Assembly (NCBI RefSeq): GCF_900155865.1
Contig: NZ_LT707006.1
Span: 2,520,577 to 2,584,576 of the forward strand
DNA length: 64,000 nt
Direction of reading: 5' to 3'
DNA from: Bacteroides bouchesdurhonensis
Lineage (GTDB): Bacteria; Bacteroidota; Bacteroidia; Bacteroidales; Bacteroidaceae
Below are positions 34,239 through 42,464 of the stretch, piece by piece (position 1 is the first letter of the stretch; the number at the start of each line of letters is the position of its first letter). The notes beneath the pieces were generated by a model. The model was not told where the DNA came from, searched no databases, and saw only the letters and a program-made list of their open reading frames with translations. The translations under genes were made by a program, and so were the position numbers.

Positions 34239-35735
34239 ATGGCAACATTTAAAGTAGTCGTAAGAAAAAAGAGAGCTGACGGATTTTATCCAGTGTACAT
34301 TCGTGTTGTCCACCGTTCAAGAATGGGTTATATTAAAACCGATAAACTCATTACGGACAAGCAAATCACCAAGAATGGCGAAATCAAGGATATTGTGGTC
34401 AATGAGTATTGTTCACGAGAAATCCTACGCTATAGCGATATGATAAATCGTAAGGATGTCTCAAATTATTCTGTTGCTGAACTAATTGCATTTCTTATCC
34501 ATTCAGATGAAGAAATATGTTTTAGTGACTATGCAACAAAGTTCATTAACCGTATGGCCTCTGAAGGACATGAACGTAATGCTAAGAACTATCGTCTGGC
34601 TGTAAACCACCTCGAAAGATATTTGGGAACAACCAGAGTGATGTTTACCCACTTGTCATCTTCTGTTTTGACAAGATGGATTAATAGTCTTTCGTTGACG
34701 AACAGGGCGAAAGAAATGTACCCAACCTGTTTAAGACAGATATTCAAAAGAGCACTTATCGAACTTAATGATGAAGAGCGTGGTGTTGTACGAATCAAAT
34801 ACAATCCTTGGTTAAAGGTTTCCATTCCAAAATCTGACAGTACGGTCCAAAGAGCTATCAGTGCAGAAGCATGCAGGGAGTTCTTTAATCGTCCCCTACC
34901 GGAAACCAAGATGATTTCATCTCTTCCGGAACTGGGCAGAGACGTGGCACTCCTATCCTTGTGTCTGGGTGGAATAAACACTGTAGATATATTTGAGCTT
35001 AAAAAAGAAAACTACAAGGATGGTATTATCGGATATAAAAGAGCTAAGACAAAGCACAGCCGGAAAGACGAAGCCTATATTGAAATGCGCGTGGAACCGT
35101 TCATTCAGGCCACATTTGACAAATATCTTTCAGACGAGAATGATGAATATCTTTTCAAATTCCATAAGCGTTACAGTAACCCGGACAGTTTCAATGCCAA
35201 CGTTAATATTGGAATCAGAAAGATATGTGCCGATATGGGAATGAAGAAGGAGGATTACTACTGTTATTACACTTTCCGTCATACATGGGCTACAATTGCC
35301 CAAAATGACTGTGATGCCAATCTGTATGAAGTTGCTTTCGGCATGAATCACAGCCATGGACTGAATATAACAAGAGGCTATGTCAAGATAGATTTCACTC
35401 CAGCCTGGGAACTCAATGCAAAAGTGATTGACTTCATTTTCTTCAGCAGCAAGAAGAGCAAGCAAGGCAAGGCACGTGACTTCGAGACACCGGCAGACAA
35501 GATGTTCCGCATCACAAAGAAGATGATGATCTATGGCCGTGCATATTTCAAAGGTGACGTAATCGGTGAAATAACAGATATTGGTTTCAGTAATGTGGAC
35601 CAGGTTATCGACAGACTGGTTGAACAGTTACCTAAGGATATCCCTACCGGATGTATGGTTCAGTTCCGTCTTATGAATTGTGATTCCAAGAAGGAAGTTG
35701 TATATGAAAGAAGCAAGGGAAAAGGTTTCATGTAA
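34239..35735 (+). CDS. Tyrosine recombinase / integrase of the second ICE
   Basis: This 498-aa integrase is longer than IntDOT and only distantly related. The N-terminal arm-binding-type domain (MATFKVVVRKKRADGFYPVYIR) is followed by a SAM-like core-binding domain (about residues 95-180). The catalytic domain has KTKH near residue 270, YTFRHTWATIA (HxxR near 347), GMNHSHGLNITRGYVK (H and the nucleophile tyrosine near 381). At the first-arginine position the sequence is LGGINTVDIF, without arginine. A C-terminal extension of about 110 residues is not part of the usual fold. It has its own terminator at 35792. Confidence 0.92.
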   Translation: MATFKVVVRKKRADGFYPVYIRVVHRSRMGYIKTDKLITDKQITKNGEIKDIVVNEYCSREILRYSDMINRKDVSNYSVAELIAFLIHSDEEICFSDYATKFINRMASEGHERNAKNYRLAVNHLERYLGTTRVMFTHLSSSVLTRWINSLSLTNRAKEMYPTCLRQIFKRALIELNDEERGVVRIKYNPWLKVSIPKSDSTVQRAISAEACREFFNRPLPETKMISSLPELGRDVALLSLCLGGINTVDIFELKKENYKDGIIGYKRAKTKHSRKDEAYIEMRVEPFIQATFDKYLSDENDEYLFKFHKRYSNPDSFNANVNIGIRKICADMGMKKEDYYCYYTFRHTWATIAQNDCDANLYEVAFGMNHSHGLNITRGYVKIDFTPAWELNAKVIDFIFFSSKKSKQGKARDFETPADKMFRITKKMMIYGRAYFKGDVIGEITDIGFSNVDQVIDRLVEQLPKDIPTGCMVQFRLMNCDSKKEVVYERSKGKGFM

Positions 35736-35791
35736 TCGGCAAAACTGAACAAGCCATTAACACAAAGGGAGGATTCTACTTATCTTTATCA

Positions 35792-35830
35792 GAACCGTAC
35801 CATTTATCATATTGGTGCGGTTCCTTTCTA
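35792..35830 (+). terminator. Integrase terminator
   Basis: GAACCGTACC (35792-35801) pairs with GGTGCGGTTC (35814-35823) with one T-G mismatch pair, followed by a T-rich run. It may also serve the convergent small gene ending at 35828. Confidence 0.7.
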
Positions 35831-36040
35831 TTTGTCCGGTTGATTCCAGGGCAATACTTCACGGCCTATAAGTATGGCAAAGACAAGTACGATAAGCTTC
35901 CATATAAGAATGAAAGTTTTCTTGACCAACCAGACTGCAAGACGTATGGCAATCCTCAAAAGCCAGAACACCAGCTTCAGGAACAGCATACCGATAATAA
36001 GTACCGGCAGCAGATATATAATCAACAGCAGTTCAAACAT
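35828..36040 (-). CDS. Small hydrophobic membrane protein
   Basis: This 70-aa protein is almost entirely hydrophobic, with two or three membrane helices (LLLIIYLLPVLIIGMLFL, LVFWLLRIAIRLAVWLV, FILIWKLIVLVFAILIG) and a short polar tail. No family is recognised. Similar short proteins are found beside Bacteroides mobile-element integrases, and some are toxin-like, but there is no direct evidence here. It is convergent to the integrase, and I see no antitoxin gene beside it. Confidence 0.5.
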   Translation of the reverse strand: MFELLLIIYLLPVLIIGMLFLKLVFWLLRIAIRLAVWLVKKTFILIWKLIVLVFAILIGREVLPWNQPDK

Positions 36041-36760
36041 AATGTGTAATATTTATGAGTATAAGAGCTTATTAATTATATAAATATACTAAAAATCAAT
36101 GAGATACAGAAATTTACGCAACACTATTTTCTTATTATTCGAGTAGATTTTCTACTGATTATCTGTGTTATATCACCATGATAACGAGGTATCTCCAAAC
36201 TCTGATTACATGATTATTCTACCTGAATGTTTCTGCAATACAGTTCAGATAAAATAAGATTTCCCGATAGCCATTTCATCAGCTGAATCAGCAACAAGAT
36301 TTTATTTTCCCTTTTATTGGGATTCCAATAACTTAGATAATCAGGATACTTTTACCATACTATCATGGTATCAGGACTACATATTATATTGGATATAGGT
36401 TTTATGAGAACAATAGCCATCTATTCCATATAACTACATCTTGTGTGTTTTTGAAACTTTGGTTTATCCAACCATATATATCGAAACATTATTTCTTATT
36501 ACTGCAATTTTTATGGTTCTAAGATTGAATAATACTTATAGCATCTGTTTCTGAATACACGAAAATTGGTTTGATAAGTTTTAGGACTATATACAACAAT
36601 ATTCCGCTACATGGATATTCCAAAACAACCGGATGCTACAGCACATGGTAAGCCGGAATATGCCTCCAAAGAATTGTGTTGTTGATTTCGGTTTGCAACG
36701 GCTTTCTCCGGTAAATTTGGATGTAATAATTATTCCCGGAAGGTATCTTTCTGCCGTGCA
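36041..36760. other. AT-rich non-coding stretch
   Basis: No convincing ORF is present. Short open frames here have no ribosome binding site context or protein-like composition. Short hairpin-prone segments (for example ATACTATCATGGTATCAGGAC near 36358) are seen, but no recognisable gene or RNA. Confidence 0.5.
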
Positions 36761-36769
36761 GAGTTTTCC

Positions 36770-36880
36770 AAGCAAGTTGTACTTTTGTGGCCACAAAACT
36801 CCGTTTCGTACTCACAAAAGTAACTTGCCGAATGCAGGTGCATCGGAGCGGCTGGCCGCTGTTTCGCATGGCGAAAGATG
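36770..36880. promoter_or_regulatory. Candidate oriT with several inverted repeats
   Basis: Directly upstream of the relaxosome gene are a perfect 16-bp palindrome (TTTTGTGGCCACAAAA, 36783-36798) and a larger imperfect repeat (GCAAGTTGTACTTTTGTG against CACAAAAGTAACTTGC, about 36773-36830). GCGGC-TG-GCCGC (36848-36859) and TTTCGC/GCGAAA (36862-36876) follow. A cluster of dyads next to mob genes is the normal setting of an origin of transfer. The nick site is not identified. Confidence 0.5.
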
Positions 36881-36901
36881 GTCTGGGAAACCTAACCACC
36901 A

Positions 36902-37300
36902 ATGTATCCAAGTATGAAGAATCAGAGAACCAAGTACATCAAGGTAAGAATGACACCGGAGGAAGTAAAACAGTTTAAGGAGAAATCAGCCTCCTATTCA
37001 TCTGTGAGCCATTATATACGCTCGGCACTGGCAGAGTATTCTAATATTGGTATCAAAAGGCAGCTCGAACTGATGAATGACCTCGGTCTGTTTTACCGGA
37101 AATATCAAAATGAACTTTCCTGGGCTGGAGGAAACCTTAATCAGTCAGTTAAACGTGCCAATGAGCTTGCGGTAGCCGGATTACTCGCACCCAGCTATAT
37201 TCAGGAAGTTCTGTTACCGGTTATTCTTGAAACTCAGGAAACATTGAACCGAATAAAGAAAGACCTTGATTCTCTGACACAGAAAGCTGTTAAAATCTGA
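36902..37300 (+). CDS. Relaxosome accessory protein (MobA/MobC-like, ribbon-helix-helix)
   Basis: This 132-aa protein (128 aa if it starts at the second ATG, 36914) has an N-terminal ribbon-helix-helix-like region (YIKVRMTPEEVKQFKEKSASYSSVSHYIRSAL). A later NELSWAGGNLNQSVKRANELA segment matches the conserved GxNLNQ motif of MobC-type mobilization proteins. Such proteins bind oriT and help the relaxase. It lies between the candidate oriT and the relaxase, 118 bp upstream of the latter. The order oriT-accessory-relaxase is typical. Confidence 0.85.
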   Translation: MYPSMKNQRTKYIKVRMTPEEVKQFKEKSASYSSVSHYIRSALAEYSNIGIKRQLELMNDLGLFYRKYQNELSWAGGNLNQSVKRANELAVAGLLAPSYIQEVLLPVILETQETLNRIKKDLDSLTQKAVKI

Positions 37301-37418
37301 ATTGCAGACTACACGGTATTCAATCATTTCAGATATTATTATAGTATAACCATGGATTAATGAGCTTGAAGTATTTCGGTTACTCAGTCACTTAAACCTT
37401 GATAAATAAAGATTCAAT

Positions 37419-38984
37419 ATGATAGCAACCATATTACCGGGAAGTACGAACTTCCATGCTGTTGGTTACAATGAACATAAAGTCTCGAAAGGTGTTGCAC
37501 GGCTTATCGAGATTCAGAATTTCGGTTCACTCGGAACATTTCACAAACCTACCCCGAGTGAACTGGTCGGTTATCTCCAGAAGTACAGTTCACAGAACAG
37601 CAGAATCAGAAAACCACAGTTTCATGTGGCCATATCATGCAAGGGACACGAAATGTCGGAAGATGAGTTGCTGGATTTTGCACACCAGTATCTCAAAGAA
37701 ATGGGATACGGAGAATCCGGTCAGCCGTTGCTTGTTTATTCTCATTATGACACGGAGAATACCCATCTTCATATCATCACTTCGAGAGTGGCACCTAATG
37801 GAAGAAAGATTCAGCATAGCCATGAACGCAGACGTTCCCAGGAGGTAATAGACCGTATTCTTGGTAACGACAGGAAGAAGAAAACGGAAGATGACATTAA
37901 TTTGGCCAAGCTATACACGTTCTCTTCATTTGCCCAGTTCAAGGCAATAATGGTTTCCATGGGATATGAGGTCTATCAGAAAGATGAGAATGTATTCGTC
38001 AAGCATGGTGGAAAGGTTCAGAAGGAAATCTCTTTTTCTGAAATAGAAAGTCTTTTCAAGAGCGGTTATAGGGAAAGGACACGTTGCCGTCAGCTAAGAA
38101 GCATATTAAAGAAGTACCGTGATGTAAGTTCCAACAAGGAGGAACTGCAGAAGGAATTGAAAACGAAGTTCGGTATTGACATTGTGTTCTTCGGCAAGAA
38201 GGATACACCATACGGATATATGCTCGTTGATCATGCAAACAAGACAGTCATTCATGGTGCAAGAGTACTGGCTGTAGAGGAACTCCTGGACTTCTCTACT
38301 CCTGAAGAACGATTCAACCGGATTGAGGACTATATTGACCGATTACTGACACTTAATCCGAAAATTACCCAGGGGGAAATATACAGTAAAATCAGGAAGC
38401 AGCGTGCCTATATCAAGAAAGGCATTATCTACTTTGATGACCAAAGCCGTCCGTTGAAACCTTTTATGGCAGAAGCTATCGACCGTAACAACCGTATAGC
38501 CATGGTTGAACTGTTCAGTCCGGCTAATGAAGCTGAACGTGATCTGCTCTGCAAAATCTTCAAAGTATCCCGCACTGATTTAGTGGATATATCTCCGGAA
38601 AGAACACACTATCATATTGATGCTGTAAACCGTTTGCGTGAGATATTCAATGATGATACTGTAACCTCGGTCAGAAGCCAACTTCATGAAGAGGGCTTTA
38701 TTGTCCGTCAGGATGAAGATGTAACTTACGCCATCAATTTCAAGCAACACATCATTATAAATCTTACTGAAGAAAACTTCAATCTTGACCGGCCAAGAAA
38801 ACAGTTTGTGAAGCAAATTGAACGGCAAAAATACCAGCAACAAACAAAGCCTACTTCACGTTTCTCAGGCAAGGGCAAGCTGCGTGATGCAGGTGGTGGC
38901 AGCCATAGCGAGAAACGTGAGTGGGAAGTTGGACAGAAAGGTAGTTATGATGATGTTGATGATGGCAATTCAATAAGAAGATGA
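37419..38984 (+). CDS. Relaxase (MOBP/MobB-like)
   Basis: This 521-aa relaxase would nick oriT of the second ICE. The N terminus GSTNFHAVGYNEHKVSKGVA fits the MobB family and carries a tyrosine that may be the nucleophile. The HUH metal motif is THLHIITSRV near residues 115-124. A middle region (FSSFAQFKAIMVSMGYEV) and a LVDHANKTVIHGARV segment are shared with the relaxase at the window start. The C terminus is basic and disordered (FSGKGKLRDAGGGSHS). It is a complete gene, with the start at 37419. Confidence 0.88.
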   Translation: MIATILPGSTNFHAVGYNEHKVSKGVARLIEIQNFGSLGTFHKPTPSELVGYLQKYSSQNSRIRKPQFHVAISCKGHEMSEDELLDFAHQYLKEMGYGESGQPLLVYSHYDTENTHLHIITSRVAPNGRKIQHSHERRRSQEVIDRILGNDRKKKTEDDINLAKLYTFSSFAQFKAIMVSMGYEVYQKDENVFVKHGGKVQKEISFSEIESLFKSGYRERTRCRQLRSILKKYRDVSSNKEELQKELKTKFGIDIVFFGKKDTPYGYMLVDHANKTVIHGARVLAVEELLDFSTPEERFNRIEDYIDRLLTLNPKITQGEIYSKIRKQRAYIKKGIIYFDDQSRPLKPFMAEAIDRNNRIAMVELFSPANEAERDLLCKIFKVSRTDLVDISPERTHYHIDAVNRLREIFNDDTVTSVRSQLHEEGFIVRQDEDVTYAINFKQHIIINLTEENFNLDRPRKQFVKQIERQKYQQQTKPTSRFSGKGKLRDAGGGSHSEKREWEVGQKGSYDDVDDGNSIRR

Positions 38985-39270
38985 TTTTAATTATGCCGTT
39001 ATTAATTTTCATCACTCATTATTATCTGAGTATGATACAGTTTATTGTAATTACTATTCATTGTATATTTATATCTTATAACTCTGATTAAATTACGTGC
39101 TACTTTTTGCTTTTATCCAAAAATTTCACGAATATTGCATATCGTCTGTGCATAAAAAGCGTATATTAACAGTTGTCTTAATTTGACTTACTACGTTTCA
39201 ACAATTTGCACGGCTGTTTCATACATAAAAATTTGATTAGTTTAATTTAGTTCGTTATTAACTTATCATT
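38985..39270. other. AT-rich intergenic region
   Basis: These 286 bp lie between relaxase and the next small gene. No ORF or clear hairpin terminator was seen. It marks the start of the cargo zone. Confidence 0.4.
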
Positions 39271-39624
39271 ATGAACTTAACAAAAGAAGAAAAAACAGTA
39301 CGCAACATACTTATAAATGTTGCATCAAAAAAACAGCTAATATATTATTCCGATTTGTGCAAAACAGCAAATCTAAGACTTGATATGTCAATCCCTGCTG
39401 ACAGAGGTAAAATAGGTGAAATTTTAGGTCACATTTCAAGATATGAACATGAAAATGGACGTCCACTTATATCTTCAGTTGTTGTTTCTAGAAGCATGGA
39501 ACAAGGTGACGGTTTCTTTAAATTAGCAGAGGAATTAGGTTTTGGAAATTGGAAAAAATTAAAAAATGGGAAAATGTTTGAATATGATATGATTAATAAA
39601 GCACATAATTTTTGGTCAAAGTAG
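39271..39624 (+). CDS. Hypothetical protein, 117 aa
   Basis: I do not recognise a defined family. The N-terminal half (RNILINVASKKQLIYYSDLCKTA) looks like a winged-helix or a 'start-up' helical module. The middle has ISRYEHENGRPLISSVVVSR, and the end has GDGFFKLAEELGFGNW. A similar 'E-x-GRP-LSxxVV...GxGF' pattern is, as far as I recall, present in small proteins near restriction or phage-related genes, but that is weak. It is a single gene, convergent with the XRE regulator and separated from it by a long inverted repeat. Confidence 0.6.
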   Translation: MNLTKEEKTVRNILINVASKKQLIYYSDLCKTANLRLDMSIPADRGKIGEILGHISRYEHENGRPLISSVVVSRSMEQGDGFFKLAEELGFGNWKKLKNGKMFEYDMINKAHNFWSK

Positions 39625-39636
39625 AGACCATAGTTT

Positions 39637-39740
39637 GAACTGTATCAATCCATGAGTTATTAGGTTAAATTATTTTATGGATAAGTATCTGAGAACAAGT
39701 TTAATTTAAATAGTATCTAAATCAAAGATTGATACAGTTC
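39637..39740. repeat. Perfect 14-bp inverted repeat enclosing 76 bp
   Basis: GAACTGTATCAATC (39637-39650) and GATTGATACAGTTC (39727-39740) are exact inverted copies. The 104-bp unit fills the gap between two convergent genes. It may be a MITE, a stem-loop RNA or a terminator-like structure. Confidence 0.6.
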
Positions 39741-39775
39741 TAATTATATTGAATGCTGTTTTTATTTGGGGAGGC

Positions 39776-40084
39776 TTAAAACGTACTATAGTCTTTTATA
39801 GAAGATTGAACATGTTTTTGTGCAACAGTTATTGCATCATAACTTATTTCCTCTTCAGCACCTACTGCATCAAGAACTTTATCTGCTAACCACAACGTCA
39901 ACATCTCTTTCACGTCTTGATGCAAGTATTCTGCAAGCTTAATCACATGTTCACGCTTTGCTCGTCTATCACCTCGTTCAATCTTACTGAACATAGGTGT
40001 GTCTATCTCCAGTAGTGCTGCCAATTGTCGTTGTAACACACCCTGCTTATCTCTGAGTTCTCTAATCCTATTTCCAAATAACAT
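39776..40084 (-). CDS. XRE-family transcriptional regulator
   Basis: This 102-aa protein has an N-terminal Cro/C1-type helix-turn-helix (FGNRIRELRDKQGVLQRQLAALLEIDTPMFSKIERGDRRA, residues about 3-43). The C-terminal tail (DAITVAQKHVQSSIKDY) is short and probably used for dimer contacts. Proteins of this size and type in Bacteroidetes often control restriction-modification or other defence genes. It is on the same strand as the five-gene operon whose 3' end is at 40722, 640 bp upstream of it. It could regulate that system, but no direct link is seen. Confidence 0.8.
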   Translation of the reverse strand: MLFGNRIRELRDKQGVLQRQLAALLEIDTPMFSKIERGDRRAKREHVIKLAEYLHQDVKEMLTLWLADKVLDAVGAEEEISYDAITVAQKHVQSSIKDYSTF

Positions 40085-40721
40085 AATGTTATGTTTAAGT
40101 TTCGATATTATATTGATTTACTACTCGTTAGTTTCGTCTAATTCAGACGGAATATCATTTGAGGAATTAAATCCGTCCATCTGTTTTGATTAGTTTATTT
40201 AATTTCATTTCTTTAAACAAATCAAACAAAAGCATAGAGACGTTACTTGTCTGATCTCCCTCATTATGTCAATCATATTGAAGTTGACCATGGTTCGCAA
40301 AAATATTCATTGCGATAGTGATGCTGATGTCCATACGTGGCAAGAGCCTTCTATAGAAGGCCAAGTATAAAGCAACTTCCATTGGTATAATACACAAATA
40401 TCACTACTGTATTATTTTAGTTCTAATTCAAGCATATATATTATAAATGAGCCTTTTACCCTCATGCTCAGGAGGTCTGCTTAGAGAAAAGATATCAGAA
40501 GTATCATAATTGATACCCAAATTAAATCAGCGAATCGCTTACCCAATTGTTTCTAAAACTCTTCCCAAAAAGGAGATGTCTTTTTAGGAGCAGCCCCTTT
40601 ATTGCGAGACTGCTCAAACTATACATCACCATTGTTCAAAAAATAAAATTTATCGAACATAATTCTGTAAAATTTGATAGTTATTGCATCACATGTTATC
40701 ATCCCTGTTTGCTTCCGGGCT
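40085..40721. other. Non-coding region with palindrome GCCTTCTATAGAAGGC
   Basis: There is no supported ORF in these 640 bp. A perfect 16-bp palindrome is at 40346-40361. GAGCAG/CTGCTC (about 40590-40616) can form a hairpin. A TATTTTTG -7-like element faces left at 40298-40305, far upstream of the XRE gene. The region lies downstream of the 5S-like RNA and may contain its 3' processing or termination signals. Confidence 0.45.
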
Positions 40722-40822
40722 GGCATTCACTTACTCTCCCGCATTTGCAGTACCATCAGCATAAACGCATTTCACTTCTCTGTTCGGAATGGTTAGAGGT
40801 GGAGCAACGTTTTGTTAACGCC
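40722..40822 (-). ncRNA. 5S rRNA-like RNA attached to the five-gene operon
   Basis: On the minus strand this 101-nt sequence aligns with the whole body of bacterial 5S rRNA. Helix I is GGCGTT/AATGCC (40817-40822 with 40722-40727). Helix II is AAACG/CGTTT (40808-40812 with 40763-40767). Helix III is CACCTCT/AGAG-AA-GTG with the hallmark AA bulge (40795-40801 with 40773-40781). Loop C is AACCATTCCGAAC (40782-40794). Loop E strands are GATGGTA and GGAGAGTA (40751-40757, 40732-40739). Helix IV is cut to 4 bp with an AAAT loop. It begins 3 nt after the stop codon of the AAA+ gene. It is diverged from a normal host 5S, so it is either a captured relic or a functional 5S mimic. Confidence 0.75.
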
Positions 40823-40825
40823 TAA

Positions 40826-42460
40826 TTATATATTGTTACTATTACTATCTTTCTCAGATAACACCGAATCGAATGAGCGTTCCAGTTCCAATTCTGGACG
40901 AGTTAGCAGAATTGGCATTTCCATTCTATTTTCTAAGACAATCTCTTTAGAAGCATTTTTAGCTCTTGAAACAGCAAATTTTCTAAGATCAGTTATCTGT
41001 TTCTCCATAGTCTTAGAAAGAGGTACAGTATTTTTGATAGCATCCAAAATATGTATCATCTGTAATTTGGGAGCAATATTAGATTCTTGTGATTCTACAT
41101 ATGCAGTAAACATAGCTTCCTTTACACATTCTTCAATTTCTGCTCCATTAAATCCTTCAGCTTTTTGGGCTAAAATATCTAAAGCAAATGAAGATACATT
41201 TTGACGATTTTTTTGCAAATGTATGGAAAAAATATTCTCTTTTTCTTTCTGACTTGGAAGATCCACAAAAAAGATTTCGTCAAATCTGCCTTTTCTAAGT
41301 AGTTCTGGAGGCAGTTGATTAATATTATTAGCAGTTGCCACAACGAATACAGGTGCTGTCTTTTCCTGCATCCATGTTAATATTGTAGAAAATATTCTAG
41401 AGGTCACACCACCATCTGTAGCTCCACTTGATTGTACACCGCTAAGACCTTTTTCTATCTCGTCAATCCATAATACACATGGAGCAACAGCTTCGGCAGT
41501 TGCAATTGCTTTTCGAATATTATCTTCACTCGACCCTACAATGCCCTGAAAGACTTTTCCTACATCTAACCGAAGTAAAGGCATATTCCAACTAGAAGCA
41601 ATACTTTTAGCTATTAAGCTCTTTCCGCATCCTGGGACACCTAACAAAAGTAAGCCCTTAGGCTCTTTTAACCCCCAATCGCGAGCTTCCTTGTCATATG
41701 CTAACTGCCTTTTTTTAAGCCACTCCTTTAAATTTTCCATACCTCCGACATCTTTTAGACTTTCATTTTTTGGAAAGTAATCCAAAATGCCAGATTTCCT
41801 AATAATCTGCTCCTTTTCAGAAGATACAGTAAAAGGAGACTTATCGTCAAAGCCATCCTTAACAGAGGCAAGGCAGTAAGCTAAATCTGCCTCCATTGAT
41901 GTCATTCCTAACGCAGCATCTATCAGTCTATTTCTTAGGTTTGTTTTGAGTTCAACTTTTGACTGCTTCGCCACTATATCCAAAACTTCTCCCAATTCAT
42001 TACGTTTAGGAAGTGGTATTTGTAATACAGTAATATACTTTTCCAATTCAGCAGGAAGTCTGTAAATTGACGATAGAATAATTGCATGGGTATTGTTATT
42101 TGTTGCTTCTGCAATTTTACGGAACATCAATTTAACTTCATCCCTATCAATATGATTATTTATATCATCAAGAACAAATATATTTTTCTCCCCAGACTTT
42201 TTTGAGTTAAGAATATAAGCTAACACTTCAAGAGGGTTTTGCATACGCTCAATTCTTTTCTCTGTTTTATCAGGTAATATCTGAACAAGTCCATATACAC
42301 AATCCCATTGATAGTAATTTACTTTCTTACCTTCTCTACGCAACAGCTCTACAATACCCTTAATCTTTTGTTTCGTTCTGTAGTATTCGTAACTATGAAG
42401 ATATAATACAGGGTAGTATGCCCTAATCATTAGGATAAGTTTCTGAAAAACATCTTCCAT
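40826..42460 (-). CDS. Ycf46-like AAA+ ATPase
   Basis: This 544-aa protein resembles the cyanobacterial/plastid Ycf46 family. The N-terminal half is a degenerate AAA-like domain with IFVLDDINNHIDRDEVKLMFRKI and the characteristic IILSSIYRLPAELEKYITVLQIPLP segment (about residues 90-150). The C-terminal half is an active AAA+ module with LLLGVPGCGKSLIAKS (Walker A near 274-281), CVLWIDEIEKG (Walker B near 331) and an arginine-finger-type LLRKGRFDEIFF. It may remodel a protein or RNP partner. It is the last ORF of the operon, 4 bp after the DUF1257-like gene and 3 bp before the 5S-like RNA. Confidence 0.85.
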   Translation of the reverse strand: MEDVFQKLILMIRAYYPVLYLHSYEYYRTKQKIKGIVELLRREGKKVNYYQWDCVYGLVQILPDKTEKRIERMQNPLEVLAYILNSKKSGEKNIFVLDDINNHIDRDEVKLMFRKIAEATNNNTHAIILSSIYRLPAELEKYITVLQIPLPKRNELGEVLDIVAKQSKVELKTNLRNRLIDAALGMTSMEADLAYCLASVKDGFDDKSPFTVSSEKEQIIRKSGILDYFPKNESLKDVGGMENLKEWLKKRQLAYDKEARDWGLKEPKGLLLLGVPGCGKSLIAKSIASSWNMPLLRLDVGKVFQGIVGSSEDNIRKAIATAEAVAPCVLWIDEIEKGLSGVQSSGATDGGVTSRIFSTILTWMQEKTAPVFVVATANNINQLPPELLRKGRFDEIFFVDLPSQKEKENIFSIHLQKNRQNVSSFALDILAQKAEGFNGAEIEECVKEAMFTAYVESQESNIAPKLQMIHILDAIKNTVPLSKTMEKQITDLRKFAVSRAKNASKEIVLENRMEMPILLTRPELELERSFDSVLSEKDSNSNNI

Positions 42461-42464
42461 ACTA

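Noticed and set aside
36587..36917. Three overlapping short ORFs upstream of the relaxosome gene
   Set aside because: They cross the palindromic region, overlap each other on both strands and have no protein-like composition.
40722..40822. Ordinary host 5S rRNA gene
   Set aside because: No 23S or 16S sequence is adjacent, helix IV is shortened and the sequence is diverged. It is embedded in ICE cargo right after a stop codon.
40812..41204. 130-codon + strand ORF across the 5S-like sequence
   Set aside because: Antisense to the AAA+ gene and the 5S-like RNA; Ser/Ile-rich shadow.
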